Assembly: GCA_024398955.1 (NCBI GenBank)
Contig: JAKSIG010000024.1
Coordinates: 1-41,637, forward strand
DNA: 41,637 bases
DNA from: Fibrobacter sp.
Lineage (GTDB): Bacteria; Fibrobacterota; Fibrobacteria; Fibrobacterales; Fibrobacteraceae
Direction of reading: 5' to 3'
Below are positions 23,765 through 32,805 of this stretch, in pieces (position 1 is the first letter of the stretch; the number at the start of each line of letters is the position of its first letter). The notes under the pieces were generated by a model that saw only the letters and a program-made list of their open reading frames with translations, was not told where the DNA came from and ran no database searches. The position numbers were made by a program, and so were the translations under genes.

Positions 23765-26353
23765 ATGGAAGATAAAAAGACAAAAGGGTCCTTAAAAAAT
23801 AACCACAAGTTGGCTCTGATAGCCATTGTTGTTGCCTTCGCTCTTGTTTTGGCTGCAATTTCTTCTTTGGCCGCATACAAGGGCTATTTGGGCTTGGTTG
23901 AAAATTTTGTTGCCCAGGAAGTTTCTCTAAAGTCGCGCCTATTTGAACAGGAATTGGGTGTGGCCAATGTCAGAGTCCAGCTTTTTGCTGCCGAAGCCTC
24001 TAGCTTTATCGAAAAGAATGGTGTGCCTAGTACACCTATAAAAATTTCTTCATCCCGTTACAGTGATGTATTTGACTATGTAGACTATGTTCGTTGGGAT
24101 GGTATTTTAGAAGATAGCGTTGAGTCCATTGACTATTCGGAAGAGACTTTCTTTCGTGAGGGAATGTCTGGCAAGGGCGGCATGCAGGTTTTGTACCAGT
24201 CCAAGAGGGGAGTCCAGTCCCTTGTGGTTTTCTATGCGCCGGTAGTGAATTCTGATTCTGTCATTGGTGTTATGATGGGCTCCTTGGGAGGACGATCTAA
24301 ACTTCGCAATATCCTTGACTCTTCGTTTAATGGTCTTCCTATGTTGGAGTCTGTCTTGGACTCTAGATTCAACCTTGTTGTGTCGACAGGGAGCGAAACG
24401 GATTTTGGACTCCCTTTAAGGTCTGTAATCCCTGAAAATTCTGCAGAAAGGAACATGAAACTTTTCCAGAATGCAGTACTGAAGGATTCTTCATCTGTTT
24501 TCCGATTTTACGAGGATGACGGAGCCTCTATTGCCGGTGTTCAATCAATCGGAAATACAGGACTGTATTACCTGGTGGTGATTCCCCCAAAGGAATTGTC
24601 CCTGGTTACTACAATAATTGTGATTCTTCCATTTTTCTTGGCGGTCATATTCCTGCTGATTGTTGGTCTAGTTGTCGTAGCCATGAATCGTTCTATTCGA
24701 AAGGCTCGTGCAGAAACCGAAAACCATTTGCAGAATGTATTGGCCGCCTTGGCAGAATCCTTTGGTAACGTATTTGAGGTGAATCTTGAAACGGGCGAAA
24801 ATTGCTCCATTCGTGTAGAACCCGTCTTGATAAAGAAGGCTGGAAGCTTGTTCCATGGCAATGCGAAATTTGATCAGATTATGGCGGTTTACGTTAACCG
24901 TATGGTTGTTTCCGAAGATATTTGCTTGTTCGACCATGTAAAGACTTTGGAAAATGTAAAGGAATCCTTCGCCAGGAAATCGCAGTTTGACTTTGTGTTC
25001 AGGGTTCATAATATTGAAACTGGCGGTTACCATTATATTCAGGCTTTATTTGTAAAACCATCGAAGGTTCGTCCTGAATTCGTGATGGGCTTTAAGAACA
25101 TCGACGAAATCATGCAGAACGAGTTGAGCAAGCGAAAAAAACTTGGGGAACAGCGTGCAGCCCTTGAAGTTGCCCTTGAAAAGGCCCGCTCTGCTGATAA
25201 GGCAAAATCCAAGTTCCTGTTCAACATGAGCCACGATATTCGAACTCCGATGAACGCTGTTCTTGGCTATGACACTTTGGCTCAGCAGTATATGTGGGAA
25301 TTAGGCCTTCCTCCAGAACAAACCGAAAAACTGGCCCGCTGTCTCAACAACATTCAGCTTTCTGGTAAGCAACTTCTTGGCCTGATTAATTCCGTGCTGA
25401 ATATGGCTCGAATTGAGTCGGGCAACATTGCGTTTGAGGAATATCTTACTGTGGTGGCTGAACTGACCAGTGAGGTTTCGATTACCTTTGAAGAAGCTGC
25501 TAGAGATAAGAATATAATGCTGCAGGTTTCTAGAAACTTAAAGCACAGGTATATTATGTGTGATAAGGTCAAGTTCCAGCAGGTAATTCTGAATGTTGTT
25601 AACAACGCCATCATGTACACGAATGCAAATGGCCTTGTAAAGGTGAATTTTAGCGAACTTGCGCATGAACGTGATGGCTGGTGTTACATTGTCACTACCG
25701 TAGAAGACAATGGTGTCGGAATTTCCAAGGATTTCTTGCCCCATATATTCGAAGAATTTGAACGTGAAAAGACTGCAACGGCAAGTGGTATAACCGGGAC
25801 TGGACTTGGTTTAAGTATCGTTAAGCGTTATGTGGACCTGATGGGTGGTACCATTGAAATCAGTAGCGAAGTCGGAGTAGGTACGAAGGTTGTTGTAAAA
25901 ACACCCCATTGTATTGCCGTCGGTGATGATGTTGATACTGTTGTTAACCCTGCCCAAAAAAGTATTGGATTGCAGGGTAAAAGGATTCTTCTTGTAGACG
26001 ACAACAAGATGAATCGTGAAATTGCAGAAGAAATGCTCAAAAGCTTTGGTGTATATGTGGAATGCGCTGAAGATGGCGTTGAATGCCTAGAAAAGATTCA
26101 AAAGGAATCTGCAGGAAGTTTCGACCTGGTTTTGATGGATGTACAGATGCCCCGGATGAATGGCTTTGAAACCACAAGGGCGATCCGTAGTCTAGAGGAT
26201 CCGCTGAAGGCTAACATCCAGATTTATGCAATGACAGCCAATGCCTTTGAAGAAGATGAAAAAATTTCCGAAGAAGCAGGCATGAATGGGCATATCTCTA
26301 AACCTGTAGATTTTGCAAAGTTCTATAATTTGCTTCGAAAAGCTTTTGACTAG
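23765..26353 (+). CDS. Hybrid sensor histidine kinase with receiver domain
   Basis: The 862-residue membrane kinase has TM1 (about 16-38) and TM2 (about 280-305), enclosing a ~240-residue periplasmic sensor domain. A cytoplasmic PAS-like region with a short coiled coil (SKRKKLGEQRAALEVALEKA) follows. The DHp H-box FNMSHDIRTPMNAVLGY carries phospho-His at about residue 490. The ATPase has NVVNNAIMYTN (N), VEDNGVGIS (G1), FEREKTA (F) and GTGLGLSIV (G2). The receiver ends the chain, with VDDNKMNRE, phospho-acceptor Asp in LMDVQMP (about 792) and Lys in SKP. No separate response regulator is adjacent. The next gene starts 14-17 nt later, so kinase and transporter genes may share a transcript. Confidence 0.95.
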   Translation: MEDKKTKGSLKNNHKLALIAIVVAFALVLAAISSLAAYKGYLGLVENFVAQEVSLKSRLFEQELGVANVRVQLFAAEASSFIEKNGVPSTPIKISSSRYSDVFDYVDYVRWDGILEDSVESIDYSEETFFREGMSGKGGMQVLYQSKRGVQSLVVFYAPVVNSDSVIGVMMGSLGGRSKLRNILDSSFNGLPMLESVLDSRFNLVVSTGSETDFGLPLRSVIPENSAERNMKLFQNAVLKDSSSVFRFYEDDGASIAGVQSIGNTGLYYLVVIPPKELSLVTTIIVILPFFLAVIFLLIVGLVVVAMNRSIRKARAETENHLQNVLAALAESFGNVFEVNLETGENCSIRVEPVLIKKAGSLFHGNAKFDQIMAVYVNRMVVSEDICLFDHVKTLENVKESFARKSQFDFVFRVHNIETGGYHYIQALFVKPSKVRPEFVMGFKNIDEIMQNELSKRKKLGEQRAALEVALEKARSADKAKSKFLFNMSHDIRTPMNAVLGYDTLAQQYMWELGLPPEQTEKLARCLNNIQLSGKQLLGLINSVLNMARIESGNIAFEEYLTVVAELTSEVSITFEEAARDKNIMLQVSRNLKHRYIMCDKVKFQQVILNVVNNAIMYTNANGLVKVNFSELAHERDGWCYIVTTVEDNGVGISKDFLPHIFEEFEREKTATASGITGTGLGLSIVKRYVDLMGGTIEISSEVGVGTKVVVKTPHCIAVGDDVDTVVNPAQKSIGLQGKRILLVDDNKMNREIAEEMLKSFGVYVECAEDGVECLEKIQKESAGSFDLVLMDVQMPRMNGFETTRAIRSLEDPLKANIQIYAMTANAFEEDEKISEEAGMNGHISKPVDFAKFYNLLRKAFD

Positions 26354-26370
26354 CTGTATTCAAGGTAATG

Positions 26371-27450
26371 ATGAAATTTAGACTGACTCAAGAAACTTTA
26401 AACCGACTGAAACGTTTTAGAAAAAATAAACGTGCCTTTGGGTCGTTAATCGTTCTTGTGATTGCCTATCTGCTTTCTTTGACTAGCCCCTGGACAGTGA
26501 ATGACGAACCTTTGTATATGAACTACAATGGTAAAAGTTATTTTCCTGCCTTTGTACGTTACAGTGACAAGGATTTTGGCGGTAGTTATGAGACCGAGGC
26601 CGATTACGCAGCCTTGTTTACTGCAGTTGCCGAATGTGAAGAAGATGCTGCCGAAGGCTTTACTCGTGCGGGAGGCTGCCCCGATTTGTGGACAATCATG
26701 CCTCCTGTTGCCCATGACCCGCTAAAGGCTGATCTGGACAATGATGGCGCTCCTCCTTTTGCCCCAAGTGCAAAGCATTGGCTGGGTACAGATGCCAATG
26801 GCCGAGATGTTCTTGCTCGACTGATTCATGGCTTTAGGATTTGTATAAGCTTTAGCTTGCTGCTCACTGTTTTGGGAACGTTCCTGGGAATAGTGATTGG
26901 CGGTATACAGGGCTACCTTGGAAAGTTCTGGGACACGGGAATGCAGCGTATTATCGAAATCTGGTCTTCGCTTCCGATGCTGTATGTGGTGATCCTCATT
27001 GGGAGCATTTACGGCCGCAGCTTCTGGCTCTTGATTTTGATTATGGCAGCCTTCAACTGGATTTCGTTAAGCTACTATATGCGTGCGGAATTTATGAAAT
27101 TGCGTGGTATGACTTATGTGCAGTCAGCACGTGTTCTGGGCTTAGGCCATCGCCATATATTCTTCAAGGAAATTCTGCCCAATGCCATGACTCCAGTTGT
27201 AACGTTATTCCCCTTTACGTTGATTGGCGGCATCGGCAGCCTGACTTCGCTGGATTTTCTTGGCTTTGGCTTACAGCCGCCCACGCCTAGCTGGGGTGAA
27301 CTCATGAGCCAGGGCTTGAATAACCTTTACGCTCCCTGGATTTCTGTAAGTACCGTTGCGGCCCTGTTCATTACGCTCCTCTTGACCACCTTTGTGGGAG
27401 AAGGCGTTCGCGACGCCATGGATCCTAAATCAGGAGACCGCTATGAGTAA
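26371..27450 (+). CDS. yejE: YejE-like peptide ABC transporter permease
   Basis: The 359-residue inner-membrane permease of the DppC/OppC/YejE type matches YejE best: it has TM1 after a basic N-terminus, then a periplasmic stretch with FGGSYETEADYAALF and HWLGTDANGRDVLARLIHGFR. The EAA loop region is RAEFMKLRGMTYVQSARVLG with LPNAMTPVVT, and the end is GEGVRDAMDPKSG. Two adjacent ATGs exist (26368, 26371); the second is better spaced from AAGG. The YejA/YejB partners are not next to it. It should form a pore with a second permease and the downstream ATPase for import of peptides. Confidence 0.9.
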   Translation: MKFRLTQETLNRLKRFRKNKRAFGSLIVLVIAYLLSLTSPWTVNDEPLYMNYNGKSYFPAFVRYSDKDFGGSYETEADYAALFTAVAECEEDAAEGFTRAGGCPDLWTIMPPVAHDPLKADLDNDGAPPFAPSAKHWLGTDANGRDVLARLIHGFRICISFSLLLTVLGTFLGIVIGGIQGYLGKFWDTGMQRIIEIWSSLPMLYVVILIGSIYGRSFWLLILIMAAFNWISLSYYMRAEFMKLRGMTYVQSARVLGLGHRHIFFKEILPNAMTPVVTLFPFTLIGGIGSLTSLDFLGFGLQPPTPSWGELMSQGLNNLYAPWISVSTVAALFITLLLTTFVGEGVRDAMDPKSGDRYE

Positions 27451-28522
27451 TGTCGTTCTTTCTGTGAAGAATCTTTCTGTGGCTTTTGGCTTTGCCAAGG
27501 GGCGCAAGGGGACCTTGGTGCCTCGCGACGGTCAGGAACCTCTCCAGGTAACGGACAAGGTTTCCTTCGACATTCATGCCGGTGAATTCTTTGCTCTGGT
27601 GGGGGAGTCCGGCTGCGGAAAGAGCGTGACAGCCATGAGCATCCTGCGGCTGTTGCCACAGCCAAGCGCGCAGATTGTGGAAGGCGAGGTGCTTTTTTTT
27701 GAAAATGCCGAAGGCTCCGCTGATAAATCGGTGGATCTGTCCAAACAGGATCTTTTGACTCTGCAGAAATTTCGCGGCTCTGAAATCGCATGCATTTTCC
27801 AGGAGCCGATGCAGGCGCTGAATCCTGTACTTTCCATCAAGAAACAGCTTTTAGAAGTGTTCAAGTTTGGCGCTGCCCGTGGCGAAAAGAAGAATAAGCC
27901 GGCTGACGCCGAAGCCCTGAAAATCATCACGGAGCAGCTGACTGCGGCGGGCTTTGCCGATCCGGAACGAGTGCTGAATTCCTATCCCCATGAGCTTTCT
28001 GGCGGCATGCTGCAGCGCGTTTGCATCGTGATGTCGCTGCTTTCCAAGCCGAAGCTGATTATCGCCGACGAACCGACCACGGCCTTGGATGTGACTGTCC
28101 AGGCGCAGGTATTGGCGGTCCTTAAGGAGATGGCGGAAAAGTCCGGCACCGCGGTGCTTCTCATTACTCACAACATGGGTATCGTTTCGCAGTATGCGCA
28201 TCGCGTCGCCGTGATGTATGCAGGCCGCGTCGTAGAAATCGGCCCCGTAGCGGATGTCATCAACAACCCGCTGCACCCCTATACGCAGGGGCTGCTGGCT
28301 GCTATCCCCGAAAACCACAGCGACATGCGCACCATGCGTTCTATCCCAGGAGCGGTGCCTCATCCTCGGGACTTTGTTTTGGGTTGCCGTTTTGCGGACC
28401 GATGTGAGTTCTGCTCAAGACTTTCTACCGAAAAGCAGGCGCGTTGCCATGGTAACGAAAAACCGCCACAGAGTGTTGACTCTGCAGCGGATCATAAGGC
28501 CTATTGCTTTGGGTTTATTTAA
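27443..28522 (+). CDS. Peptide ABC transporter ATP-binding protein (single NBD)
   Basis: The 359-residue ATPase has Walker A GESGCGKS, Q-loop FQEPMQALNP, signature LSGGMLQR, Walker B LIIADEPTTALD and switch His in LLITHNMG. The tail has the DppD/OppD pattern HPYTQGLLAAIP and a Cys-rich end (GCRFADRCEFCSR ... CHG), which in this family can hold an Fe-S cluster or metal. In E. coli the corresponding YejF carries two NBDs; this protein has one. The start at 27443 overlaps the permease by 8 nt and has AGGAG upstream. Its 3' end overlaps the converging sirtuin gene by 8 nt, so no second NBD follows. Confidence 0.92.
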   Translation: MSNVVLSVKNLSVAFGFAKGRKGTLVPRDGQEPLQVTDKVSFDIHAGEFFALVGESGCGKSVTAMSILRLLPQPSAQIVEGEVLFFENAEGSADKSVDLSKQDLLTLQKFRGSEIACIFQEPMQALNPVLSIKKQLLEVFKFGAARGEKKNKPADAEALKIITEQLTAAGFADPERVLNSYPHELSGGMLQRVCIVMSLLSKPKLIIADEPTTALDVTVQAQVLAVLKEMAEKSGTAVLLITHNMGIVSQYAHRVAVMYAGRVVEIGPVADVINNPLHPYTQGLLAAIPENHSDMRTMRSIPGAVPHPRDFVLGCRFADRCEFCSRLSTEKQARCHGNEKPPQSVDSAADHKAYCFGFI

Positions 28523-29204
28523 AAGCCTTGCACCACTTGGGAACGATTTCGGATGCCTTGCCCTGAATTTTAACATCGGTATAGGGGTCGCTTGCAGGAA
28601 CTTCTAGGTTCAGGCAAGTTACCTTGGCGCCGTAGGAATGGGCGAGACTCTTGAAACCTGCTGCCGGATATACCACGCTGCTGGTTCCAATGTATACAAA
28701 CTCTTCACATTCGCGAAGCGCCTGGTCGATTTCTTCCATATATTGCGGAGTCTCTCCGAAGAATACAATGTCTGGACGACTCATTGCTCCGCAGAAGGGG
28801 CAGACTGTTTGCATGGTTTCTTCGCCCTTGAATACAAACTGATGCCTGGGATTGCGTTCGCAGGTCAGGCGGTTCAGGTCGCCGTGCATATGAAGTACCT
28901 GGCGGCTTCCTGCACGTTCATGCAAGTCATCAACATTTTGAGTAATCAAAAGGAACTGGTCGCCAAGACGCTTTTCCAATTCTGCCAAGGCAAAATGGGC
29001 TGCGTTGGGCTGATGGTCCTTTAGTCCAAGGCGCAAGAAATTGTAGAAGTCCTTAACGCGCTTACGATCGCGATAATAGCCTTCTGGAGTACAGACGTCT
29101 TCGATGCTCTCGTGTTCCCACATGCCATCCTGGCCGCGGAACGTTCTAAGTCCTGATTCTGCGCTAATGCCTGCGCCTGTCAATACAACTAAACGTTTTT
29201 TCAT
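28515..29204 (-). CDS. cobB: Sir2-family NAD-dependent protein deacylase
   Basis: Removes acyl groups from protein lysines using NAD. The 229-residue protein shows GAGISAESGLRTFRG, TQNVDDLHERAG, the catalytic His in LHMHGDLNRLTC, and zinc Cys in CPFCGAMSRPDIVFFGE, followed by GTSSVVYPAAGF. It closely follows the layout of E. coli CobB. The start at 29204 is used because AGAGG lies about 8 nt upstream and MKKRLVVLTGAG fits the family; the gene overlaps the M20 peptidase stop only if the longer frame is used. The Tyr/Arg acyl-selectivity pair reads FYNFLRLG, with the Arg one place later than in CobB (FYNARR). Confidence 0.93.
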   Translation of the reverse strand: MKKRLVVLTGAGISAESGLRTFRGQDGMWEHESIEDVCTPEGYYRDRKRVKDFYNFLRLGLKDHQPNAAHFALAELEKRLGDQFLLITQNVDDLHERAGSRQVLHMHGDLNRLTCERNPRHQFVFKGEETMQTVCPFCGAMSRPDIVFFGETPQYMEEIDQALRECEEFVYIGTSSVVYPAAGFKSLAHSYGAKVTCLNLEVPASDPYTDVKIQGKASEIVPKWCKAFK

Positions 29205-29214
29205 AAGCAATCCT

Positions 29215-30594
29215 CTAGCAGAGGCCTCCAAAGAATAAGGTTTCTGCTACGATGCCCTTTTCAAAGTCGGGCAGGAATAGGCTTTCGTTTTCACCATGGG
29301 CGTTACATTCAGGGTCTTCGAGTCCGGTCATTAAAACGGGAATGTTCCCCAGGGTGTTGCGGAAGAGTTCGGCTCCAGGAATGCTGGCTCCGCATCCGAT
29401 AATCTTTGTGTCGCAGCCGTATGCGCTTGACATGGCATCGCTCATCTTCTTGAAGAAGGGGTGCTCTGTGTCTGTAACGAAGGGATTGGCACCGTCTTCT
29501 GTTGCGATATTGCATTGGATTCCGTAAGGAACGTGCTGCTTCAGGAAGTCGACCAGCAGTTGGGTGCAGCGATCGGCGTTCATGCCCGGCGCCAGGCGGA
29601 TGCCTATGCGGGCGTATGCACTGTCTTGCAATACGTTTCCGGCATTCTTGCGGCTGCCCACTTCCATGGCGGTGACTACGATGCTAGGCTTGCGCCACAG
29701 GGTGGTCAATATTTCGTCTTCGGAACACTTTAGCTGGACGCCTTCAAGAACACCGCCATCGTTGCGGAAAATTTCTTCGGTCATTCCCAGGCTCTTGTAA
29801 GAGGCAATGTCTTCGGCAGTAGGAGGTACCAGACCGTCTTCAAACCCCGGAATCAGAATCTTGCCAGTGCCGTCGGTCAGTTCTGCTATCATGCGGCAAA
29901 GGACCTGACCCACATCGGGAATGGGGCCCGACCAGGAACCTGAATGTAGGGGAGCCTTGGTCGCCTTCAGTTCCACAGAAACCGCACTCATACCGCGCAG
30001 GGTAGTGGTAATCGAGGGCGTGCCTTTGGCGAAATTGCCAAGGTCTGCAATAATTACGGCATCGGCTTTTAGAAGGTCTGCATGTTTCTTGAGTATTCCC
30101 GCAAAGCCTGCGCTTCCAGATTCCTCTTCGCCTTCGATAATGAACTTTAGGTTCGGACCGTCGTTTTTCTTCCAGGTGCGAACTTGTTCAAGGGCGGCCA
30201 GGTGCATGATGATGCCTGCCTTGTCATCGGCAGTGCCTCGGCCGAACAGCCTTTGCCCATCAGCACTTACGGTAGCTTCAAATGGCTTTGTGTTCCAGAG
30301 GGATTCGCGCATGGGGGGCTGCACATCATGATGGGCGTACAGCAAAATGGTAGGCTTGTCTGGGCTAGTCAGGCTTTCTGCATAAACTGTGTGGCGACCG
30401 CTTTCTGGAGTAAGAAATTGAATGTTGGTCAATCCTGCTTCTGCAAACATTTGCTTAACTGCATTTGCAGACTCAAGAACGAACTTCTGATCAAAATTGT
30501 CGAAACTAATGGAGGGAATACTCACCAGTTTGCTCAACTGCTGAATATATGTCGGCATACTTGCCTTAATCGATTCTTTAATCTTCTGTTCCAT
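29215..30594 (-). CDS. M20-family metallopeptidase (dipeptidase-like)
   Basis: The 459-residue zinc peptidase has LLYAHHDVQPP (metal His/Asp), GRGTADDKAG (bridging Asp), EGEEESGS (catalytic and metal Glu) and the late metal His in ECNAHGENESL. The dimerisation lid domain lies between. It fits the M20 group that hydrolyses dipeptides or acyl-amino acids. No signal peptide is seen, so it is cytoplasmic. It lies upstream of the sirtuin gene in the same direction with a 10-nt gap. Peptide import by the nearby ABC genes could feed it, but that is only a positional guess. Confidence 0.9.
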   Translation of the reverse strand: MEQKIKESIKASMPTYIQQLSKLVSIPSISFDNFDQKFVLESANAVKQMFAEAGLTNIQFLTPESGRHTVYAESLTSPDKPTILLYAHHDVQPPMRESLWNTKPFEATVSADGQRLFGRGTADDKAGIIMHLAALEQVRTWKKNDGPNLKFIIEGEEESGSAGFAGILKKHADLLKADAVIIADLGNFAKGTPSITTTLRGMSAVSVELKATKAPLHSGSWSGPIPDVGQVLCRMIAELTDGTGKILIPGFEDGLVPPTAEDIASYKSLGMTEEIFRNDGGVLEGVQLKCSEDEILTTLWRKPSIVVTAMEVGSRKNAGNVLQDSAYARIGIRLAPGMNADRCTQLLVDFLKQHVPYGIQCNIATEDGANPFVTDTEHPFFKKMSDAMSSAYGCDTKIIGCGASIPGAELFRNTLGNIPVLMTGLEDPECNAHGENESLFLPDFEKGIVAETLFFGGLC

Positions 30595-30749
30595 AAATCT
30601 TGTTTAAAAAATTGCTTTTTTATTCTAAATATCTATGCGTGAAAATAGTAAAGAAAAATGGAATTAGTCAACAGGGGCTGATATTTTCTATTTTTAATTA
30701 CGGTAATAAGAAAACGTAAGTCCTGTAACCACCTGTAAATGGAATAATC

Positions 30750-31937
30750 ATGGCTTTTAACTGCGTAAATCACGAATACTATCTCAACTTTGGCGACCGT
30801 GTGTTGGCCATGATCCGTAAGATTTTCCACAATAATCCGGAATTTAGGCATGATTCCCTAAAGCATGCGGCAAGGTTTGCACCTTTTATTCCCTTTATGA
30901 GTGGCCGTCCGGATCTAAGTAAGACTCTTAAGCGCGTGGTTTCTTTTCCGGATCACAGCAATTCGCTGTATCTGGGTTGCCCCATCATTTTGGCTGCCGG
31001 TGCCAATAAAACTGCAAAGCGTATTTGTGATTACGCAAATATGGGCTTTGGTGGAATTTCTGTAGGAACCGCCACCCGCAAGTTCCGCGAAGGTAATACC
31101 CATCGCCCTCGAATCGGTTTTATTGAAGAAGAACGTGCCATTCACAACAGCATGGGTCTTAATAACGAAGGTGTCGAAATTATCGCCAATCGTGTGGATG
31201 CCCAGCTGGCGAAAGCCCATAAGGTCGGTCTTTGCGTTGGCGTATCTGTCGCAGAAACTCCGGGCCTTACCGACGAAAACGAAAAGCTGAAGGACGTGGT
31301 AGAAAGCTTTGCCATCGCCTACAAGGCTGGTGACTATATCGAAATCAATGTGAGCTGCCCTAATACCGGGGAATCCCGCGTCGATATGGACCTGACCCTT
31401 ACCGAAAAGATCTTCAGCGAAATCATGAAGTTCCGCAATTCACAGACCCTTCGCAAGGCAGTCTATGCAAAAATTAGCCCGGACCTTTCTGAACGTCATT
31501 TGGTGAATATCATGGATATGCTGGTTCGCTGTGGCGTTAACGGGGTTGTTGTTGGAAACACTTACCCCACAAAGAAAATTAGCGAACTTCCTGTGCAGAC
31601 CAAGTTCGAAGATTTGACTCCGCTCCGTGCCGATGGCGATTGCGGTGGTATGTCTGGTCGCCCCCTGTACGAGAACATGGTTTGGAACGTTAAGTACATT
31701 CGCGAGCATTATCCGCAGATGAGTGTGATTGCCTGTGGTGGAATTGACCATGGCTTTAAAATTTTTGACCTGATCAAGCTGGGCGTCGATGCCGTACAGT
31801 GCTATTCTGTAGTGGCATTCCGCTGGATGGCCGCGCACTCCATGCGTAAGGAACTTGCAGCCGCACTTCGCGAAGAAGGCTACCAGACTCTGCAGGATTA
31901 CGATAATCATAATCCTAAGGTGACTACACTCAAGTAG
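30750..31937 (+). CDS. pyrD: Dihydroorotate dehydrogenase, class-2-like
   Basis: PyrD oxidises dihydroorotate to orotate in pyrimidine synthesis. The 395-residue protein has a class-2-type N-terminal extension (FGDRVLAMIRKIFHNNPEF), then PIILAAGANKTAKRI, GTATRKFREGNTHRPRIGF, NSMGLNNEGVE, GGMSGRPLYENM and ACGGI. The active-site loop reads INVSCPNTG, so the catalytic base is Cys203, as in class 1 enzymes; class 2 enzymes have Ser there. The upstream gap (30595-30749) is AT-rich, with no clear promoter that I can choose. The next gene starts 19 nt later. Confidence 0.92.
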   Translation: MAFNCVNHEYYLNFGDRVLAMIRKIFHNNPEFRHDSLKHAARFAPFIPFMSGRPDLSKTLKRVVSFPDHSNSLYLGCPIILAAGANKTAKRICDYANMGFGGISVGTATRKFREGNTHRPRIGFIEEERAIHNSMGLNNEGVEIIANRVDAQLAKAHKVGLCVGVSVAETPGLTDENEKLKDVVESFAIAYKAGDYIEINVSCPNTGESRVDMDLTLTEKIFSEIMKFRNSQTLRKAVYAKISPDLSERHLVNIMDMLVRCGVNGVVVGNTYPTKKISELPVQTKFEDLTPLRADGDCGGMSGRPLYENMVWNVKYIREHYPQMSVIACGGIDHGFKIFDLIKLGVDAVQCYSVVAFRWMAAHSMRKELAAALREEGYQTLQDYDNHNPKVTTLK

Positions 31938-31956
31938 CGTTGCTCCGGGGTATGTC

Positions 31957-32727
31957 GTGAATCGCATTTTTGCTTTATTCATTCTCGGTGCAATAGGTTT
32001 TTCTTGTGCTGTGCCTTGGCTTGGCGTTACCTTTAAGAAGGGAACATTCGAAAACCATTTGGCCTTGCAGGTCATTGGGGTTCATCCTGGTTCTGGTTGC
32101 TTTACTGCCGGCATGGTGGCAGGTGACCAAATTGTAGGCGTGCAAGGCCAGCCCCTTCAGGATGTTTCGCAGATTCAGCAAGCTATATCCAATAGCAAGA
32201 CGGGTGCAAGCATCAAGGTCGAAATTCTTCGCGACGGAAAGAAGATGCCCTTGAACGTAAAGCTTACGGATCGTCCCGATGACATTAGCAGTTTGACCGG
32301 TTCCGCCATCGGTAGCAAAATGGCAGACTTCGGGGCGAACTTCTATAAAAATGGCGAAAAGCGAAATGCAAAACCCAAGGCAACGCTTTTGGACTTTTGG
32401 GCAACTTGGTGTGGACCTTGCCGTAAGACTTTGCCTGTGCTTGCCAACGTGTATAATAAGTACGCGTCCCAAGGGCTAGAAGTCATCGGGATTTCCAATG
32501 AAGATGTAAAAACCTTAAATGCGTTCTATTCGAGTCAACATAGCTCCCCGTACCCGCTGTATCGCGATGCCTCTCAGGAAATGTGGCGCCGTTATGGAAT
32601 CCATGCTGTGCCAACCTTGATGCTTCTTGACGAGAACGGCTATATCAAGAGGGTCTGGAGCGGAGCCCCCAGCCAGGCTCTTGTGGAACAGCTTGTCGTT
32701 GAAGTTCTTAAGGAATCCAAGAAGTAA
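31957..32727 (+). CDS. Exported PDZ-thioredoxin fusion protein
   Basis: The 256-residue protein starts at GTG 31957. A signal segment (MNRIFALFILGAIGFSCAVP) is followed by a PDZ domain (about 22-108, with VIGVHPGSGCFTAGMVAGDQ and VEILRDGKKMPLNV). A TlpA-like thioredoxin domain ends the chain (about 120-256, LLDFWATWCGPCRKTLPVL, with CGPC at about 152-155, and the cis-Pro in HAVPTLMLLD). It should be a periplasmic thiol-disulfide protein that selects partners through the PDZ domain (inference). Cys17 in FSC is not a canonical lipobox. It probably shares the pyrD transcript and is followed by a strong terminator. Confidence 0.88.
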   Translation: MNRIFALFILGAIGFSCAVPWLGVTFKKGTFENHLALQVIGVHPGSGCFTAGMVAGDQIVGVQGQPLQDVSQIQQAISNSKTGASIKVEILRDGKKMPLNVKLTDRPDDISSLTGSAIGSKMADFGANFYKNGEKRNAKPKATLLDFWATWCGPCRKTLPVLANVYNKYASQGLEVIGISNEDVKTLNAFYSSQHSSPYPLYRDASQEMWRRYGIHAVPTLMLLDENGYIKRVWSGAPSQALVEQLVVEVLKESKK

Positions 32728-32749
32728 TCTGGAGCAGTTGTTGTTATGC

Positions 32750-32786
32750 AAAAAAGAGAGTCCTGAAATTCAGGACTCTCTTTTTA
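32750..32786. terminator. Bidirectional terminator between converging genes
   Basis: AAAAAGAGAGTCCTGA pairs perfectly with TCAGGACTCTCTTTTT around AAT, giving a 16-bp stem with U-tracts on both strands. Confidence 0.92.
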
Positions 32787-32805
32787 TAAAAATTGCATTT
32801 TTTAA

